This document shows, piece by piece, positions 7,986 through 16,071 of a DNA stretch of 64,000 nt; position 1 is the first letter of the stretch; every line of letters begins with the position of its first letter. The position numbers and the translations under genes are program-made. Origin of the DNA: Luteolibacter sp. LG18 (GTDB lineage Bacteria; Verrucomicrobiota; Verrucomicrobiia; Verrucomicrobiales; Akkermansiaceae); assembly GCF_036322585.1 (NCBI RefSeq), contig NZ_AP024600.1, forward strand, positions 3,968,001-4,032,000, in the 5' to 3' direction. The notes beneath the pieces are model-generated. The model searched no databases. It saw only the letters and a program-made list of their open reading frames with translations, and was not told the origin of the DNA.

Positions 7986-8731
7986 TGAGACGCGCCGTCA
8001 TCCTCTTGCTGCTCTTGTTTGCCGCCTGGCTCCCGGCGCGGGCGGACCTGACTTTCGAATACGGGCCGCGCCCGGAAAACTCGATCTACGATCCGGAGGC
8101 GACCTTGTCCCCGGAACTGGCGAAGCGCCTTTCCGCCGAGCTTTCGACGATCCGCAACCGGGACCATGCGGACGTGATGCTGGTGCTGCTACCTGGCATT
8201 GGAGAGCTGCCGCCGGAGCACGTCGCCCGTCGCTTCGGGGAAGCCTGGGGGGCCGATCTCCTCTATGCCGTGGTGTTGGACGTGGCCGGGCGCAATGACG
8301 GGCCGTGGATCTACGTCGGTGGTGACATCACCCACAGCGACCGCAAGGAGGTGATCCCGCGCATGACCAAGGATGCCCTGCGGCTGGCCCGCCAGGAGCC
8401 GGACCGCGAGTCCTGCCTGCGGTCCGCGGCGAACCAGACCTCCGACATTCTCCGCTACCTGCTCGGCAAGGTGAAGAGCCAGGCGCAGACCTATCAGACC
8501 GAGCGTGTGCGCATCCGCCTGGAGGTGGAGCAGCAGGCGGAGCGGAAGCGCATCATTCTCATCGCGGTGGCCGCGGGGCTGCTGCCGGCCGCCGGCGTGC
8601 TGTTCTTGATTGGATCGTTCTTCTGGCGCCGCCACTCACGGCGGTTCCCGGATGTCATCTGGACCCGCCGTCTCGGTGCTCCGCATGCCGGAGGAAACAA
8701 CGCCACAGCGGATCTGGGCCGCCCCACGTGA
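7982..8731 (+). CDS. TPM-domain membrane protein
   Basis: The 249-aa product begins MMRRAVILLLLLFAAWLPARA, a signal peptide, followed by a TPM-type domain. It includes YDPEATLSPELAKRLSAELSTIRNRDHADVMLVLLP and a GPWIYVGGDITHSDRKEVIPRMTKDAL stretch. A charged coiled region (YQTERVRIRLEVEQQAERKR) precedes one transmembrane helix (IILIAVAAGLLPAAGVLFLIGSFFW, about 192-215) and a basic cytoplasmic tail. This is the usual TPM topology: exported domain, C-terminal membrane anchor. It overlaps the zinc-ribbon TPM gene upstream and is followed within 10 bp by a lipoprotein gene, so the three probably act together at the inner membrane. Confidence 0.78.
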   Translation: MMRRAVILLLLLFAAWLPARADLTFEYGPRPENSIYDPEATLSPELAKRLSAELSTIRNRDHADVMLVLLPGIGELPPEHVARRFGEAWGADLLYAVVLDVAGRNDGPWIYVGGDITHSDRKEVIPRMTKDALRLARQEPDRESCLRSAANQTSDILRYLLGKVKSQAQTYQTERVRIRLEVEQQAERKRIILIAVAAGLLPAAGVLFLIGSFFWRRHSRRFPDVIWTRRLGAPHAGGNNATADLGRPT

Positions 8732-8736
8732 TCGCC

Positions 8737-9498
8737 ATGAAAATCTCGTCCAGCCTCGCCCTTTCGTCGGTCCTGCTCGGTTGCCTGCTGGTGTCCTGCA
8801 AGAAGGAGGAACAGCCCGGCGTGCAGGTGGTGTCCGCCCCGTCCGCGCTGGACATTCCCATTCTCAAGGTCGAGCCGGGTGACTTCTGGACCTATCAGGT
8901 CCGGATTGAGATCCCGGCCGGGGTGACCGGCGAGCAGGCGGCCGCCGTCGACACCACGCACGAGCGGACCCGGACCTATTTGGGAAAGGTTCCCTTCGTG
9001 AAGGGTGCTCCGGAGGTGGAGTGCTTCGAGGTGGTGGCTCCCAATTCTCCGCCGACCCGCGAGTATGTGAACATCCTGGACGACCGGATCGAATTGCGGG
9101 GCGAACTCCTGTTGAAGGACGCGGACAGCCGCCCGATCGTGTTTCCTTCGCCGGTGGTCTTTGTGAAAGCGGGTTTGCAAGCGGGGGACTCGATCCAACT
9201 GCCCTCCATCGCCGTGCCCGGCACCGGAGCCATGGCCCCGCGCTCCTGCGCCATCATCGGCCGCGAGGACTGCGTGGTGCCTGCGGGAAGCTTCCCCTCC
9301 GTCCGCATGCTCATGCATGGCGTGGACGGGAAGATCGAAAGCCGCCGCACGATCTGGTTTTCGCCGGGCAACGGCATTGTGAAGGAAGAGCGCGTCCGCT
9401 ACGCCGAGGGCAAGGTGATCGTGAAGGAATCCCACGAGCTGGCGAAGAAGGGGCATCGTGCGCTCACCGAGCGCCCGGCTGTTCCGGAGCCGAAGTGA
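8737..9498 (+). CDS. Lipoprotein, unknown function
   Basis: The 253-aa protein has a type II signal peptide: MKISSSLALSSVLLGCLLVSC, with lipobox LLVSC and the acylated Cys at about 21. A KKEEQPG linker follows. The remainder is a strand-rich domain (GDFWTYQVRIEIPAG, ERTRTYLGKVPFV, FSPGNGIVKEERVRYAEGKVIVKESHEL) of the type often called DUF-like beta-sandwich lipoproteins. GTG at 8728 is an in-frame alternative start, but ATG at 8737 gives the cleaner signal peptide. It is last in the hisD-TPM-TPM run. Its stop is followed at once by REPIN-like element 2. Confidence 0.75.
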   Translation: MKISSSLALSSVLLGCLLVSCKKEEQPGVQVVSAPSALDIPILKVEPGDFWTYQVRIEIPAGVTGEQAAAVDTTHERTRTYLGKVPFVKGAPEVECFEVVAPNSPPTREYVNILDDRIELRGELLLKDADSRPIVFPSPVVFVKAGLQAGDSIQLPSIAVPGTGAMAPRSCAIIGREDCVVPAGSFPSVRMLMHGVDGKIESRRTIWFSPGNGIVKEERVRYAEGKVIVKESHELAKKGHRALTERPAVPEPK

Positions 9499-9499
9499 A

Positions 9500-9637
9500 G
9501 TAACGCGAGTTTCCAACTTGCGAGTGGGAGGATTCACCCTCACCAGATGGTGAACAACAATGGGGCGGCTTTCTGAAATGGCGAGCCGTGGGGGACTCCG
9601 TGGCCGTTCTCGGCCGCAAGTTGAAAACTTGTGCTAC
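9500..9637. repeat. REPIN-like element 2 (two inverted AAGTT/AACTT hairpins)
   Basis: The left hairpin CGCGAGTT-TCC-AACTTGCG (9504-9522) is preceded by GTAA. The right hairpin CGCAAGTT-GAA-AACTTGTG (9615-9633) is followed by CTAC (GTAG on the minus strand). It starts 2 bp after a stop codon. A GGGGCGGCTT 10-mer in its interior also occurs in the interior of element 1 at 479-488. Confidence 0.7.
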
Positions 9638-9640
9638 ACC

Positions 9641-9683
9641 GAAAAAACAAAGGGCGCGGCCCGTGCGCACAGGCCACGCCCCG
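9641..9683 (-). terminator. Rho-independent terminator for the PEP-CTERM gene
   Basis: Read on the minus strand after the stop at 9711, a GC-rich hairpin (GGGCGTGGCC ... GGCCGCGCCC) is followed by TTTGTTTTTT. This is a classic stem plus T-run. Confidence 0.8.
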
Positions 9684-9710
9684 TTTGGGGGGAGAAATTG
9701 TCGTTGCCGG

Positions 9711-10205
9711 TCAGCGGCGGCGGCGCAGGACGAGCACCATGGAGCCGATCACGCCGAGCATGGCGGAGGTCGGTTCTGGCACCTGGGTCCAACTGATCGC
9801 GTAGAGACCGGCTCCATCACCGCTGCCTTGCAGGTTGATGATATAGGATTGGCTGACGAAAAGGTCCGGCTGGACGGTGAAACTCTCACCGGAAGAAACA
9901 CCAACGAAGTCGAAGTCCACGTTCAGCGGCTGGGCACCGAGGAAGGTGACCTGGAGTGCTTCGCCCTGGTCGAAACTCAGGGACGGAGCGGCCGAGCCGT
10001 TGTCGTTCTGATAAGCGTTGTTCACGACCAGCGACGATCCGTTGGCCGCATCGAAGCGAACATCGCCGTAACCCGGGACATTGATCACCAGGGGATTCGG
10101 GGGGAGCGTGCTACCTTCATACCCGACGAAGTCGAGCGTGAAAGCCTGTGACACGGCCATGGAGCCGCACAGGCACGCGATCGCATACGCAATCGTGGTT
10201 TTCAT
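9711..10205 (-). CDS. PEP-CTERM sorting-signal protein
   Basis: The 164-aa secreted protein starts MKTTIAYAIACLCGSMAVSQA (signal peptide). It ends VPEPTSAMLGVIGSMVLVLRRRR, the PEP-CTERM tripartite signal: Pro-Glu-Pro motif, hydrophobic helix, Arg-rich tail. In this system an exosortase recognises the tail and sends the protein to the surface or matrix. The body is beta-rich and low in Lys and Cys (LDFVGYEGSTLPPNPLVINVPGYGDVRF), with no recognised catalytic domain. No exosortase is in the window. The gene has its own terminator and an AT-rich upstream region, so it is probably monocistronic. Confidence 0.88.
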   Translation of the reverse strand: MKTTIAYAIACLCGSMAVSQAFTLDFVGYEGSTLPPNPLVINVPGYGDVRFDAANGSSLVVNNAYQNDNGSAAPSLSFDQGEALQVTFLGAQPLNVDFDFVGVSSGESFTVQPDLFVSQSYIINLQGSGDGAGLYAISWTQVPEPTSAMLGVIGSMVLVLRRRR

Positions 10206-10502
10206 TGGGTGGGGGGAATTTGGGGGGAACGGTCCGGGGGGGGCTGGACCGCCGTTAGACAAACGTATTCCGTCAAAGAAATCAATGAAAATGTGTTATC
10301 TTTCTGTTGGAGTGAAAGATGTGTAAATATAACATAAAAAATGGTAATCAACTTTTGACGAATTTCGGTTTTTGCTGAAATACCGGCTGATCGCGGGCAA
10401 TTGGAGCCCGCCGGGCGTACATGAAACTGCCCGTCGCGCTGCAACTCGACGGGCAGTTCACTCCGAGGGGCATGCTCAGCCCTCGAAAGCAGGAAATGGA
10501 AA
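10206..10502. other. AT-rich intergenic region upstream of the PEP-CTERM gene
   Basis: Positions about 10255-10380 are strikingly AT-rich compared with the rest of the window, with several poly-A/T runs. They lie upstream of the minus-strand PEP-CTERM start, so a promoter is likely here, but no single -35/-10 pair is convincing. The left end carries a G-rich run (10207-10240). The right end holds a terminator hairpin. No ORF is credible. Confidence 0.5.
10425..10458 (-). terminator. Terminator-like 12-bp perfect hairpin
   Basis: AACTGCCCGTCG and CGACGGGCAGTT pair perfectly around a 10-nt loop, 45 bp after the stop of the minus-strand gene ending at 10503. The following T-run is short (GTTTC), so intrinsic termination is likely but not certain. 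Confidence 0.55.
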
Positions 10503-13500
10503 TCAGCGCGCCTTCTTCAGGTCGTCCACGGTCCAGGGAACCATCTTGCGGGCGTCGATGGCGGGGCGCTGGGCGGCGATGGCTTCCGGCTTCACCGGAT
10601 CCTCGCGGAGGCCGCCGAACTGGTAGCGCACGTAGTTCACCACGGAGGCGAGTTCGGCATCGGTGTGCGGGAAGTGTCCGGGCATCACGCTGTCATAGCT
10701 GGTGCCGGCCACGCTGACCTTGCCGGTGAGTCCGCCGAGAACGATACGGAGCATGGTGTCGCGGTCACCCTTCACCCATTCCGATCCGGCGAGCGGCGGG
10801 AAGGTGGCGGGCACGCCCTGGCCTTCCGGCTGGTGGCACTCCACGCAGATCTTCATGTAGAGCGCCTGGCCGGCCTCGAGGTGGGCGGGAAGCTTCACAG
10901 TTTCCTTCGGTCCCGCGGCGGGGCGGCTCAGGGCGGTGGCGAGCAGGCGTTTTGCGGCCGGGGCGTTCGAGCTTTCCAGCAAGGTGCGCAGACGCTCGCG
11001 TTCCGGGCTGTTTGCGGCGGAGGCGGCGATGTCGGTGGCTTCCTGGGCGAGGTCGTAACCCGCCTTGCCCTGGCGCTCGATCCGCACTTCGTCGAACCAC
11101 ACGCTGCCGCTGGCTTTGCCAAAGGCACCGATGGTGCAGTTGATCTGGCAGTTGCCATCCTTCGGCGAGGTGAACTCGAAGGACACCGGCGTCCAGTCGC
11201 GGGTGCCATCGACCGGCTTGGTGCTCGATTGGCTGCCATGGAGATTGATGATGGCTCCCTGGCCGCCTTCGCTCTTGAGCTCGGTCTTGATGAAGGCGGT
11301 TAGGCGGTAGCGGCGTTCCGGCTCCAGTTTCACCACGATGCCGACGGACGAATCGGTGGGTTCGGTGGACGTCAGCTTGAGAGCCTTGCCGGTCTTGCCT
11401 TCCGCGACGATGGCGCTGGAGAAACGCGGCGCGCCACCGGGAGACCATTGGAACGGCTTCCAGCCACCGGCAGGAAGATCGCCCGCGGCGTCCTCGAAGG
11501 AGCCGTTCGGCAGCAGCGAGGTGGTGACGGGTTCATCCTTGAATTCAATCTGCGGCAGCACCGCGGCCAGGAACGGCACGGCATGGCGGCGCGAGGCGAA
11601 GCGCCAGGCATCGAGCAGCGAGGGATCCGCCTTCGGGGCCTCCACCGGCATGGCCTTGGCGATGGCCGTGCCGGTGGCGTCGTCCGGCGTGGCATCGGCC
11701 GCGGCGAGCAGGGTGAAAAGGCGTTCGCGCGGGGACTGCGGGGAGGAGATCAAACGCGGCAGCTCCTTGGCGACGGCGGCATCCTTCGCGCCGAGGGCGA
11801 GCAGGGCATGGCGGACGATGATCGGGTCAGCGTCGGCGAGGCACTTGCGGGCGGTTTCCAGCGCGGGGCCATCCTTCTTCAGCAGGCCGAGACCCTCCAG
11901 CGTGTGGAGGATGGCGATCTTCGCGGCGGTGGGCTGGGATGCCAGACCGGCGACGAGGGCCGCGGCGACGTCCGGATTGCCGCGCTCCACCAGCAGGCGC
12001 TGGGCGGTCAGGCGGTCGGCTCGGGACGGGGAGGCGAGGGTGCGGAGGAGATCATCCGGCTTGGTGGGATCGAGGGTGACGATCTTGCGCGCGCCGCCAT
12101 CCGGCACCACGCGCCAGATGCGGCCGTGCTGGCGGTCGCGCAGCGGGGTCACGTAGGCATTGCCCTTGCCCGGACCGGGAGCACCGGTTTGGAACGGGCT
12201 GTGCGGCTGGTCGTAGCCGCGGCCGGGATTGTAGAAGCGGAAAACGACGTTGTGCTGGATGATCGGGTTGTACCAATCGGCGATCCACACCGCGCCATCC
12301 GGACCGGGACGGGCCTCGACGGGCGCGGACCAAGCGTCGGCGTTGGCATAGAGGTTGTTGCCGCGGAAATCGGTGGAGAAGATCGAACCCTCCGGCTTGA
12401 TGCGGCCGAGGCCCACCACGTGGCCGGTCGGCTCGCAGACCATCGCGTCGCGCCCGTCGATCGGGAAACCGGGCAGGCGGTCGGTGTAGAAATCGTGGCC
12501 GGCCCCGGCGGTGTAGCGATCGATTTGATCGACCTGGGTGTAGTCCGCGGTGATCGGGAAGATGGTGGTGGAGGTGTCCGCGCGCGGGGTCTGCGGCGGC
12601 TTGATACCATGGGCCTCGTAGTAACGGTTCGGAATGGCGAGGTTCCAGCTCGGGTTGTTGTTCGCGGTGGAACCCATCACGTCGCCATCGCCGGTGAAAC
12701 CGAGACCCCAGGTGTTGTTGGTGGTGCCTTGAAGGACTTCGAGGTCGGAGAGATCCGGCTTGAAGCGGAAGACGCAGGAGCCGTTCTTGTGGACCTTGCC
12801 ATCCGTGGTCTTCACGTTGATGCCGCTGTATCCGACGGTGGCGTAGATCCAATTGTCATCGCCGTAGCGGAAGTGGGAGGTGCAGGCGTGGGTGTCCGAG
12901 ATGCCGAGGCCGGTGGCCAGCGTCTTGCGGGTGTCCGCCACGTCGTCGCCATTGTCATCCTTGAGGAACACGACCTCCTCGCCATCGGTGGCGATCACCC
13001 CGCCATTGGCGAAGGTGAAGGCGGTGCCGAGCTTGAGGCCATCGGCGAAGACGGTGCGCTTGTCCGCCTTGCCGTCGCCGTTGGTGTCCGTGAGAATCAC
13101 CAGTCGGTCCTGGCCCTTGCCGTCCTTGGGCGCGTCGTTCGGGTAATCCATCGCCTCCATCACCCAGCAGCGGCCCCGGGTGTCCCAATCGAGCGCGATC
13201 GGGTTGATGACGAGCGGTTCGGCGGCGAAAAGCTCCAGGTGGGTGCCCACGGGAACCTGCGCGTGCTTCGCGCTGTCGGAGGGCGAGAGCGGCTTCTGGA
13301 GCTCCATCATCGGGATCTCCGGATGGGCGCGGTTCTGGATGTCCGGGGTGTAGGAGGTCAGCGGCGGGAGTTTCAGTTTCCGCCAGGCATCGGCGCGGTC
13401 ATTCGCGGCCCACAGGATGCCGCGGTAAACGAGTTCCTGCCACTCCGGCTGGCTCCAGCAGCGCATGTCGTGGCCGCTGGCGGTGTAGAACACGCGGCCC

Positions 13501-14111
13501 TTGCCCTGGGTACGGGTCCACGTCCACGGTTCGGGCTGGGTCTCGCCCTTGTTCATCGGCTCGCGGACCTGGAGGATGTGGCGGTCGTTGGTGGTGTTCT
13601 TGTGGACGTAGGTTTCGTCCCAGCACTTCAAGGCCGGCAGTCCTTTCACGATCGGGTCGTTCGGTTCGATCGTCTTCGGCGAGAACACGCCGGTCTCGTG
13701 GCTGGCGAATTGGCCGCCGACGAGCGAGAACCAGTCCTGCGAGGGATGGAAGCAACCCACCGCCGAGTGCAGGGCGACGAGCGCGCCACCGTTCTCGACC
13801 CACGGACGGATCGCGGGCGGCACCGGGACCTCCTCGTGGTTCGCGTAGACGATGAGGACGTCGTACTGGTTGAGCTTCTCGGTGGTGATCTGTTTTAGGT
13901 CCTCCACGAAGGTCAGGTCGATGCCTTTCGGTCCATAGACCTGCTTCAGGACGCGGTAGCAGCCGATCGGCTTGTGGTGCCCGTCGTCACCCAGAAAGAG
14001 GATTTCCATCCGCCGGCCTTCCTGCGGCGCGGCGTGGGCAGGGGAAGCACCGGCGGCGAGCACGATCACGAGCACGGCGGCGGATTTCCTGAACAAGGAT
14101 CTGAGATTCAT
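10503..14111 (-). CDS. ThuA / membrane-bound dehydrogenase / cytochrome c mosaic protein
   Basis: A 1202-aa secreted protein. Signal peptide MNLRSLFRKSAAVLVIVLAAGASPAHA. Domains in order: a ThuA-like glutamine-amidotransferase fold (about 35-265, RRMEILFLGDDGHHKPIGCY, HSAVGCFHPSQDW); a propeller dehydrogenase of the large Planctomycetes/Verrucomicrobia type (about 285-670, with EAMDYPNDAPKDGKGQDR and calcium-like DTNGDGKADKRT); helical HEAT-like repeats (about 690-850); a carbohydrate-binding-like beta-sandwich (about 867-1013, GSFEDAAGDLPAGGW ... VWFDEVRIE); and a cytochrome c with C1089-VE-C1092-H1093 and a distal Met candidate in SVMPGHF. Such proteins are thought to oxidise sugars or glycosides in the periplasm and pass electrons to the heme. 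The substrate is unknown. The next upstream gene is an AraC regulator on the same strand, 123 bp away. Confidence 0.88.
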   Translation of the reverse strand: MNLRSLFRKSAAVLVIVLAAGASPAHAAPQEGRRMEILFLGDDGHHKPIGCYRVLKQVYGPKGIDLTFVEDLKQITTEKLNQYDVLIVYANHEEVPVPPAIRPWVENGGALVALHSAVGCFHPSQDWFSLVGGQFASHETGVFSPKTIEPNDPIVKGLPALKCWDETYVHKNTTNDRHILQVREPMNKGETQPEPWTWTRTQGKGRVFYTASGHDMRCWSQPEWQELVYRGILWAANDRADAWRKLKLPPLTSYTPDIQNRAHPEIPMMELQKPLSPSDSAKHAQVPVGTHLELFAAEPLVINPIALDWDTRGRCWVMEAMDYPNDAPKDGKGQDRLVILTDTNGDGKADKRTVFADGLKLGTAFTFANGGVIATDGEEVVFLKDDNGDDVADTRKTLATGLGISDTHACTSHFRYGDDNWIYATVGYSGINVKTTDGKVHKNGSCVFRFKPDLSDLEVLQGTTNNTWGLGFTGDGDVMGSTANNNPSWNLAIPNRYYEAHGIKPPQTPRADTSTTIFPITADYTQVDQIDRYTAGAGHDFYTDRLPGFPIDGRDAMVCEPTGHVVGLGRIKPEGSIFSTDFRGNNLYANADAWSAPVEARPGPDGAVWIADWYNPIIQHNVVFRFYNPGRGYDQPHSPFQTGAPGPGKGNAYVTPLRDRQHGRIWRVVPDGGARKIVTLDPTKPDDLLRTLASPSRADRLTAQRLLVERGNPDVAAALVAGLASQPTAAKIAILHTLEGLGLLKKDGPALETARKCLADADPIIVRHALLALGAKDAAVAKELPRLISSPQSPRERLFTLLAAADATPDDATGTAIAKAMPVEAPKADPSLLDAWRFASRRHAVPFLAAVLPQIEFKDEPVTTSLLPNGSFEDAAGDLPAGGWKPFQWSPGGAPRFSSAIVAEGKTGKALKLTSTEPTDSSVGIVVKLEPERRYRLTAFIKTELKSEGGQGAIINLHGSQSSTKPVDGTRDWTPVSFEFTSPKDGNCQINCTIGAFGKASGSVWFDEVRIERQGKAGYDLAQEATDIAASAANSPERERLRTLLESSNAPAAKRLLATALSRPAAGPKETVKLPAHLEAGQALYMKICVECHQPEGQGVPATFPPLAGSEWVKGDRDTMLRIVLGGLTGKVSVAGTSYDSVMPGHFPHTDAELASVVNYVRYQFGGLREDPVKPEAIAAQRPAIDARKMVPWTVDDLKKAR

Positions 14112-14234
14112 GGGATGTCGGGTAGGGCGGTACGTTGCGATGTCCTCCATAAGCGCTCCCGGTGGCCGATCCTACATCAGGCAGCACTCCCGATAGTCCT
14201 TTGTGGCTTTTGACTATCGAGGGTGTGTCCGGGA

Positions 14235-15095
14235 TCACCGCCGGTGCTCGGAAGGCCGCCAGCCGACCCATTTCTTGAACGTGTTCGAGAACGTGTTCGG
14301 ATTCTGGTAGCCCACCTCGCGGGTGATGGATTCGACCTTGAGGTCGGTGGTGGAAAGCAGGTCGCGGGCACGCTGCATGCGCAGGAAAGTAACGTGCTGC
14401 ATCGGGCTGCGGCCGAGTTCCTCCTGGCACAGGCGGCGCAGGTGTTCGCGGCAGACGCAGGCGCGGGCGGCGAGCTCGTCCACCGTCCAGTTGTGGGCCA
14501 GCGAATCCTCGACCTGCCGCCACAGTTTCCAAAGGCGGGGGTCGGCTTGGTGAGGCTGGGCGAAACGCAGCACGTGCGAATGGATCAACTCGGTCCAGAG
14601 ATGGAGGTGGGCGGGCAGGCCCTCGCCGGTGCACTCGGCATGCAGGCCTTGGATCGCGCGGTATACCGGCCAGGGATCGTAGGCGCCGAGGACGGGGGAG
14701 GCCGATGACACGATCGGATTCGACTCCCGGGATTCATGGTAACGCACCCAGCAGATCCGCCACGGCTCGTTGCCGGAAAACTTCATCGCGTTGGTGACGA
14801 AGGGCGGTAGCAGACAGGCCTGCGAGGCCTCGATTTTCCGCCACTGTCCGTCCGCCTTCACGAAGCCGCTGCCGGAGAGGCAGGCCATCAGGAAGGTGCC
14901 GGATTGGTCGGGGCGGGACAGCTCGAAGGGGCCGCGCGATTCCCAAACCCCCACGTGGGCGATGTGGTGTTTTTCCAAGGCGGGGCAGACCGGCGCTTCC
15001 CGCAGCCAATCGCGGTGGTCGGCCTGGTCGGCACGGACCACGTGGGTGCGGATCGGGACGTGTCCGGTGAGGGGGTAGGGGTTTGCGGCGGGCAT
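14235..15095 (-). CDS. AraC-family transcriptional regulator
   Basis: A 286-aa regulator. The N-terminal half (about 30-140) is a cupin-like sensor of the AraC type (GTFLMACLSGSGFVKADGQWRKIEASQACLLPPFVTNAMKF). The C-terminal 100 residues hold two helix-turn-helix units, LAHNWTVDELAARACVCREHLRRLCQEELG and an RARDLLSTTDLKVESITREVGYQNPNTFSNTFKKWVGWRPSEHRR block that carries the family signature. It is divergent from the PEP-hydrolase/cupin pair with 94 bp between starts. Those genes are the likely targets and their sensor ligand probably relates to that pathway, which is inference. Confidence 0.93.
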   Translation of the reverse strand: MPAANPYPLTGHVPIRTHVVRADQADHRDWLREAPVCPALEKHHIAHVGVWESRGPFELSRPDQSGTFLMACLSGSGFVKADGQWRKIEASQACLLPPFVTNAMKFSGNEPWRICWVRYHESRESNPIVSSASPVLGAYDPWPVYRAIQGLHAECTGEGLPAHLHLWTELIHSHVLRFAQPHQADPRLWKLWRQVEDSLAHNWTVDELAARACVCREHLRRLCQEELGRSPMQHVTFLRMQRARDLLSTTDLKVESITREVGYQNPNTFSNTFKKWVGWRPSEHRR

Positions 15096-15116
15096 GGGTT
15101 GATTGAATAGACGAAC

Positions 15117-15182
15117 GTGTCAGGCCTGTTCTTGCAGGACACCATAACCGGAGGCAAAGGTGCTTTCCAGATAGAAACACCT
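15117..15182. promoter_or_regulatory. Two inverted repeats in the AraC / PEP-hydrolase divergent promoter
   Basis: The first repeat is GTGTC (15117-15121) with GACAC (15138-15142), plus inner CCTG/CAGG arms. The second is AGGTG-C-TTTC (15158-15167) with GAAACACCT (15174-15182), which ends 7 bp before the ATG at 15190. Both sit between divergent starts and are likely operator sites for the AraC protein. This is inferred from position. Confidence 0.5.
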
Positions 15183-15189
15183 GAATTTT

Positions 15190-16071
15190 ATGCCCAACCC
15201 CTGGACCGGAATCGGAAACCCCTACACGCGCCAAGAAGTGCGCGACCGTCTCACCCGCACCCTCGACTCCGGCAAGGCGATCATCGCCGCCGGTGCCGGC
15301 ACCGGGATCAGCGCCAAGTTCATCGAAAAAGGCGGCGCCGACCTGATCATCGTCTACAACAGCGGCCGCTTCCGCATGATGGGCCATGGCTCGACCGCCG
15401 GCCTGATGGCCTACGGAGATGCCAACGCGATAGCCATGGAGATCGGCGAGTATGAGGTGCTGCCGGTGGTCGATGAAATTCCCGTGATCTGCGGCGTGCA
15501 CGCCACCGACCCGCGCCGCCGGATGTGGCACTGGCTCGGCAAGGTGAAGGACGTCGGCTTCAGCGGCGTGAACAATTTCCCGACCCACTGCATCGTGGAC
15601 GGCCACTTCCGCCGCGTGCTGGAGGAGACCGGCATGAGCGCGAAGAAGGAGGTCGAAATGGTGGCCCTGGCCCACCGCATGGATCTCTTCACCATCGTCT
15701 ACGTGGACTCGCCGGAGGAAGCCGCGGCGATGGCCCGGGCCGGGGCGGATTCGATCATCGCCCACGTCGGCACCACGGTCGGTGGTTCGATCGGCGTGAC
15801 CGGCGCGGTGGTGTCGTGGGACGATACCCTGAAGCGCACCCAGGCGATCATCGAGGCCGCGCGCGCGGAGCGGGACGACATCTTCTTCCTGTGCCACGGC
15901 GGCCCGATCAACACGCCAGACGACGCCGCGAGGGTGCTGGAAGCCACCGATTGCGTCGGCTTCGTCGGTGCCAGCTCGCTGGAGCGCATGGGCGTGGAGG
16001 AATCCCTCACGAACCTGACCCGCACCTTCAAATCCATCCCGGTGCCTGCCGCCGCGAGATTCAATGGCTGA
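15190..16071 (+). CDS. Phosphoenolpyruvate hydrolase family TIM-barrel protein
   Basis: The 293-aa protein is a single TIM barrel of the PEP_hydrolase/TIM_signal_transduction family. Recognisable blocks are AIIAAGAGTGISAKFIEKGGADLIIVYNSGR, GHGSTAGLMAYGDANA, ICGVHATDPRR, GVNNFPTHCIVDG, and a terminal FFLCHGGPINTPDDAARVLE then GFVGASSLERMGVEESL. Homologues are often linked to Tm-1-like (UPF0261) proteins. Here the partner is a cupin instead, starting 8 bp before this stop. The enzymatic role is not established for this clade, so the family name should not be read as proof of PEP hydrolysis. It is likely controlled by the divergent AraC regulator. Confidence 0.85.
   Translation: MPNPWTGIGNPYTRQEVRDRLTRTLDSGKAIIAAGAGTGISAKFIEKGGADLIIVYNSGRFRMMGHGSTAGLMAYGDANAIAMEIGEYEVLPVVDEIPVICGVHATDPRRRMWHWLGKVKDVGFSGVNNFPTHCIVDGHFRRVLEETGMSAKKEVEMVALAHRMDLFTIVYVDSPEEAAAMARAGADSIIAHVGTTVGGSIGVTGAVVSWDDTLKRTQAIIEAARAERDDIFFLCHGGPINTPDDAARVLEATDCVGFVGASSLERMGVEESLTNLTRTFKSIPVPAAARFNG

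Noticed and set aside
11448..13898. An 816-codon plus-strand frame inside the ThuA/dehydrogenase gene.
   Set aside because: Shadow of the minus-strand gene, whose signal peptide and CxxCH heme site are clear.
15411..15695. Short minus-strand frames inside the PEP-hydrolase-family gene.
   Set aside because: Ser/Thr-rich shadow frames opposite a conserved TIM barrel.
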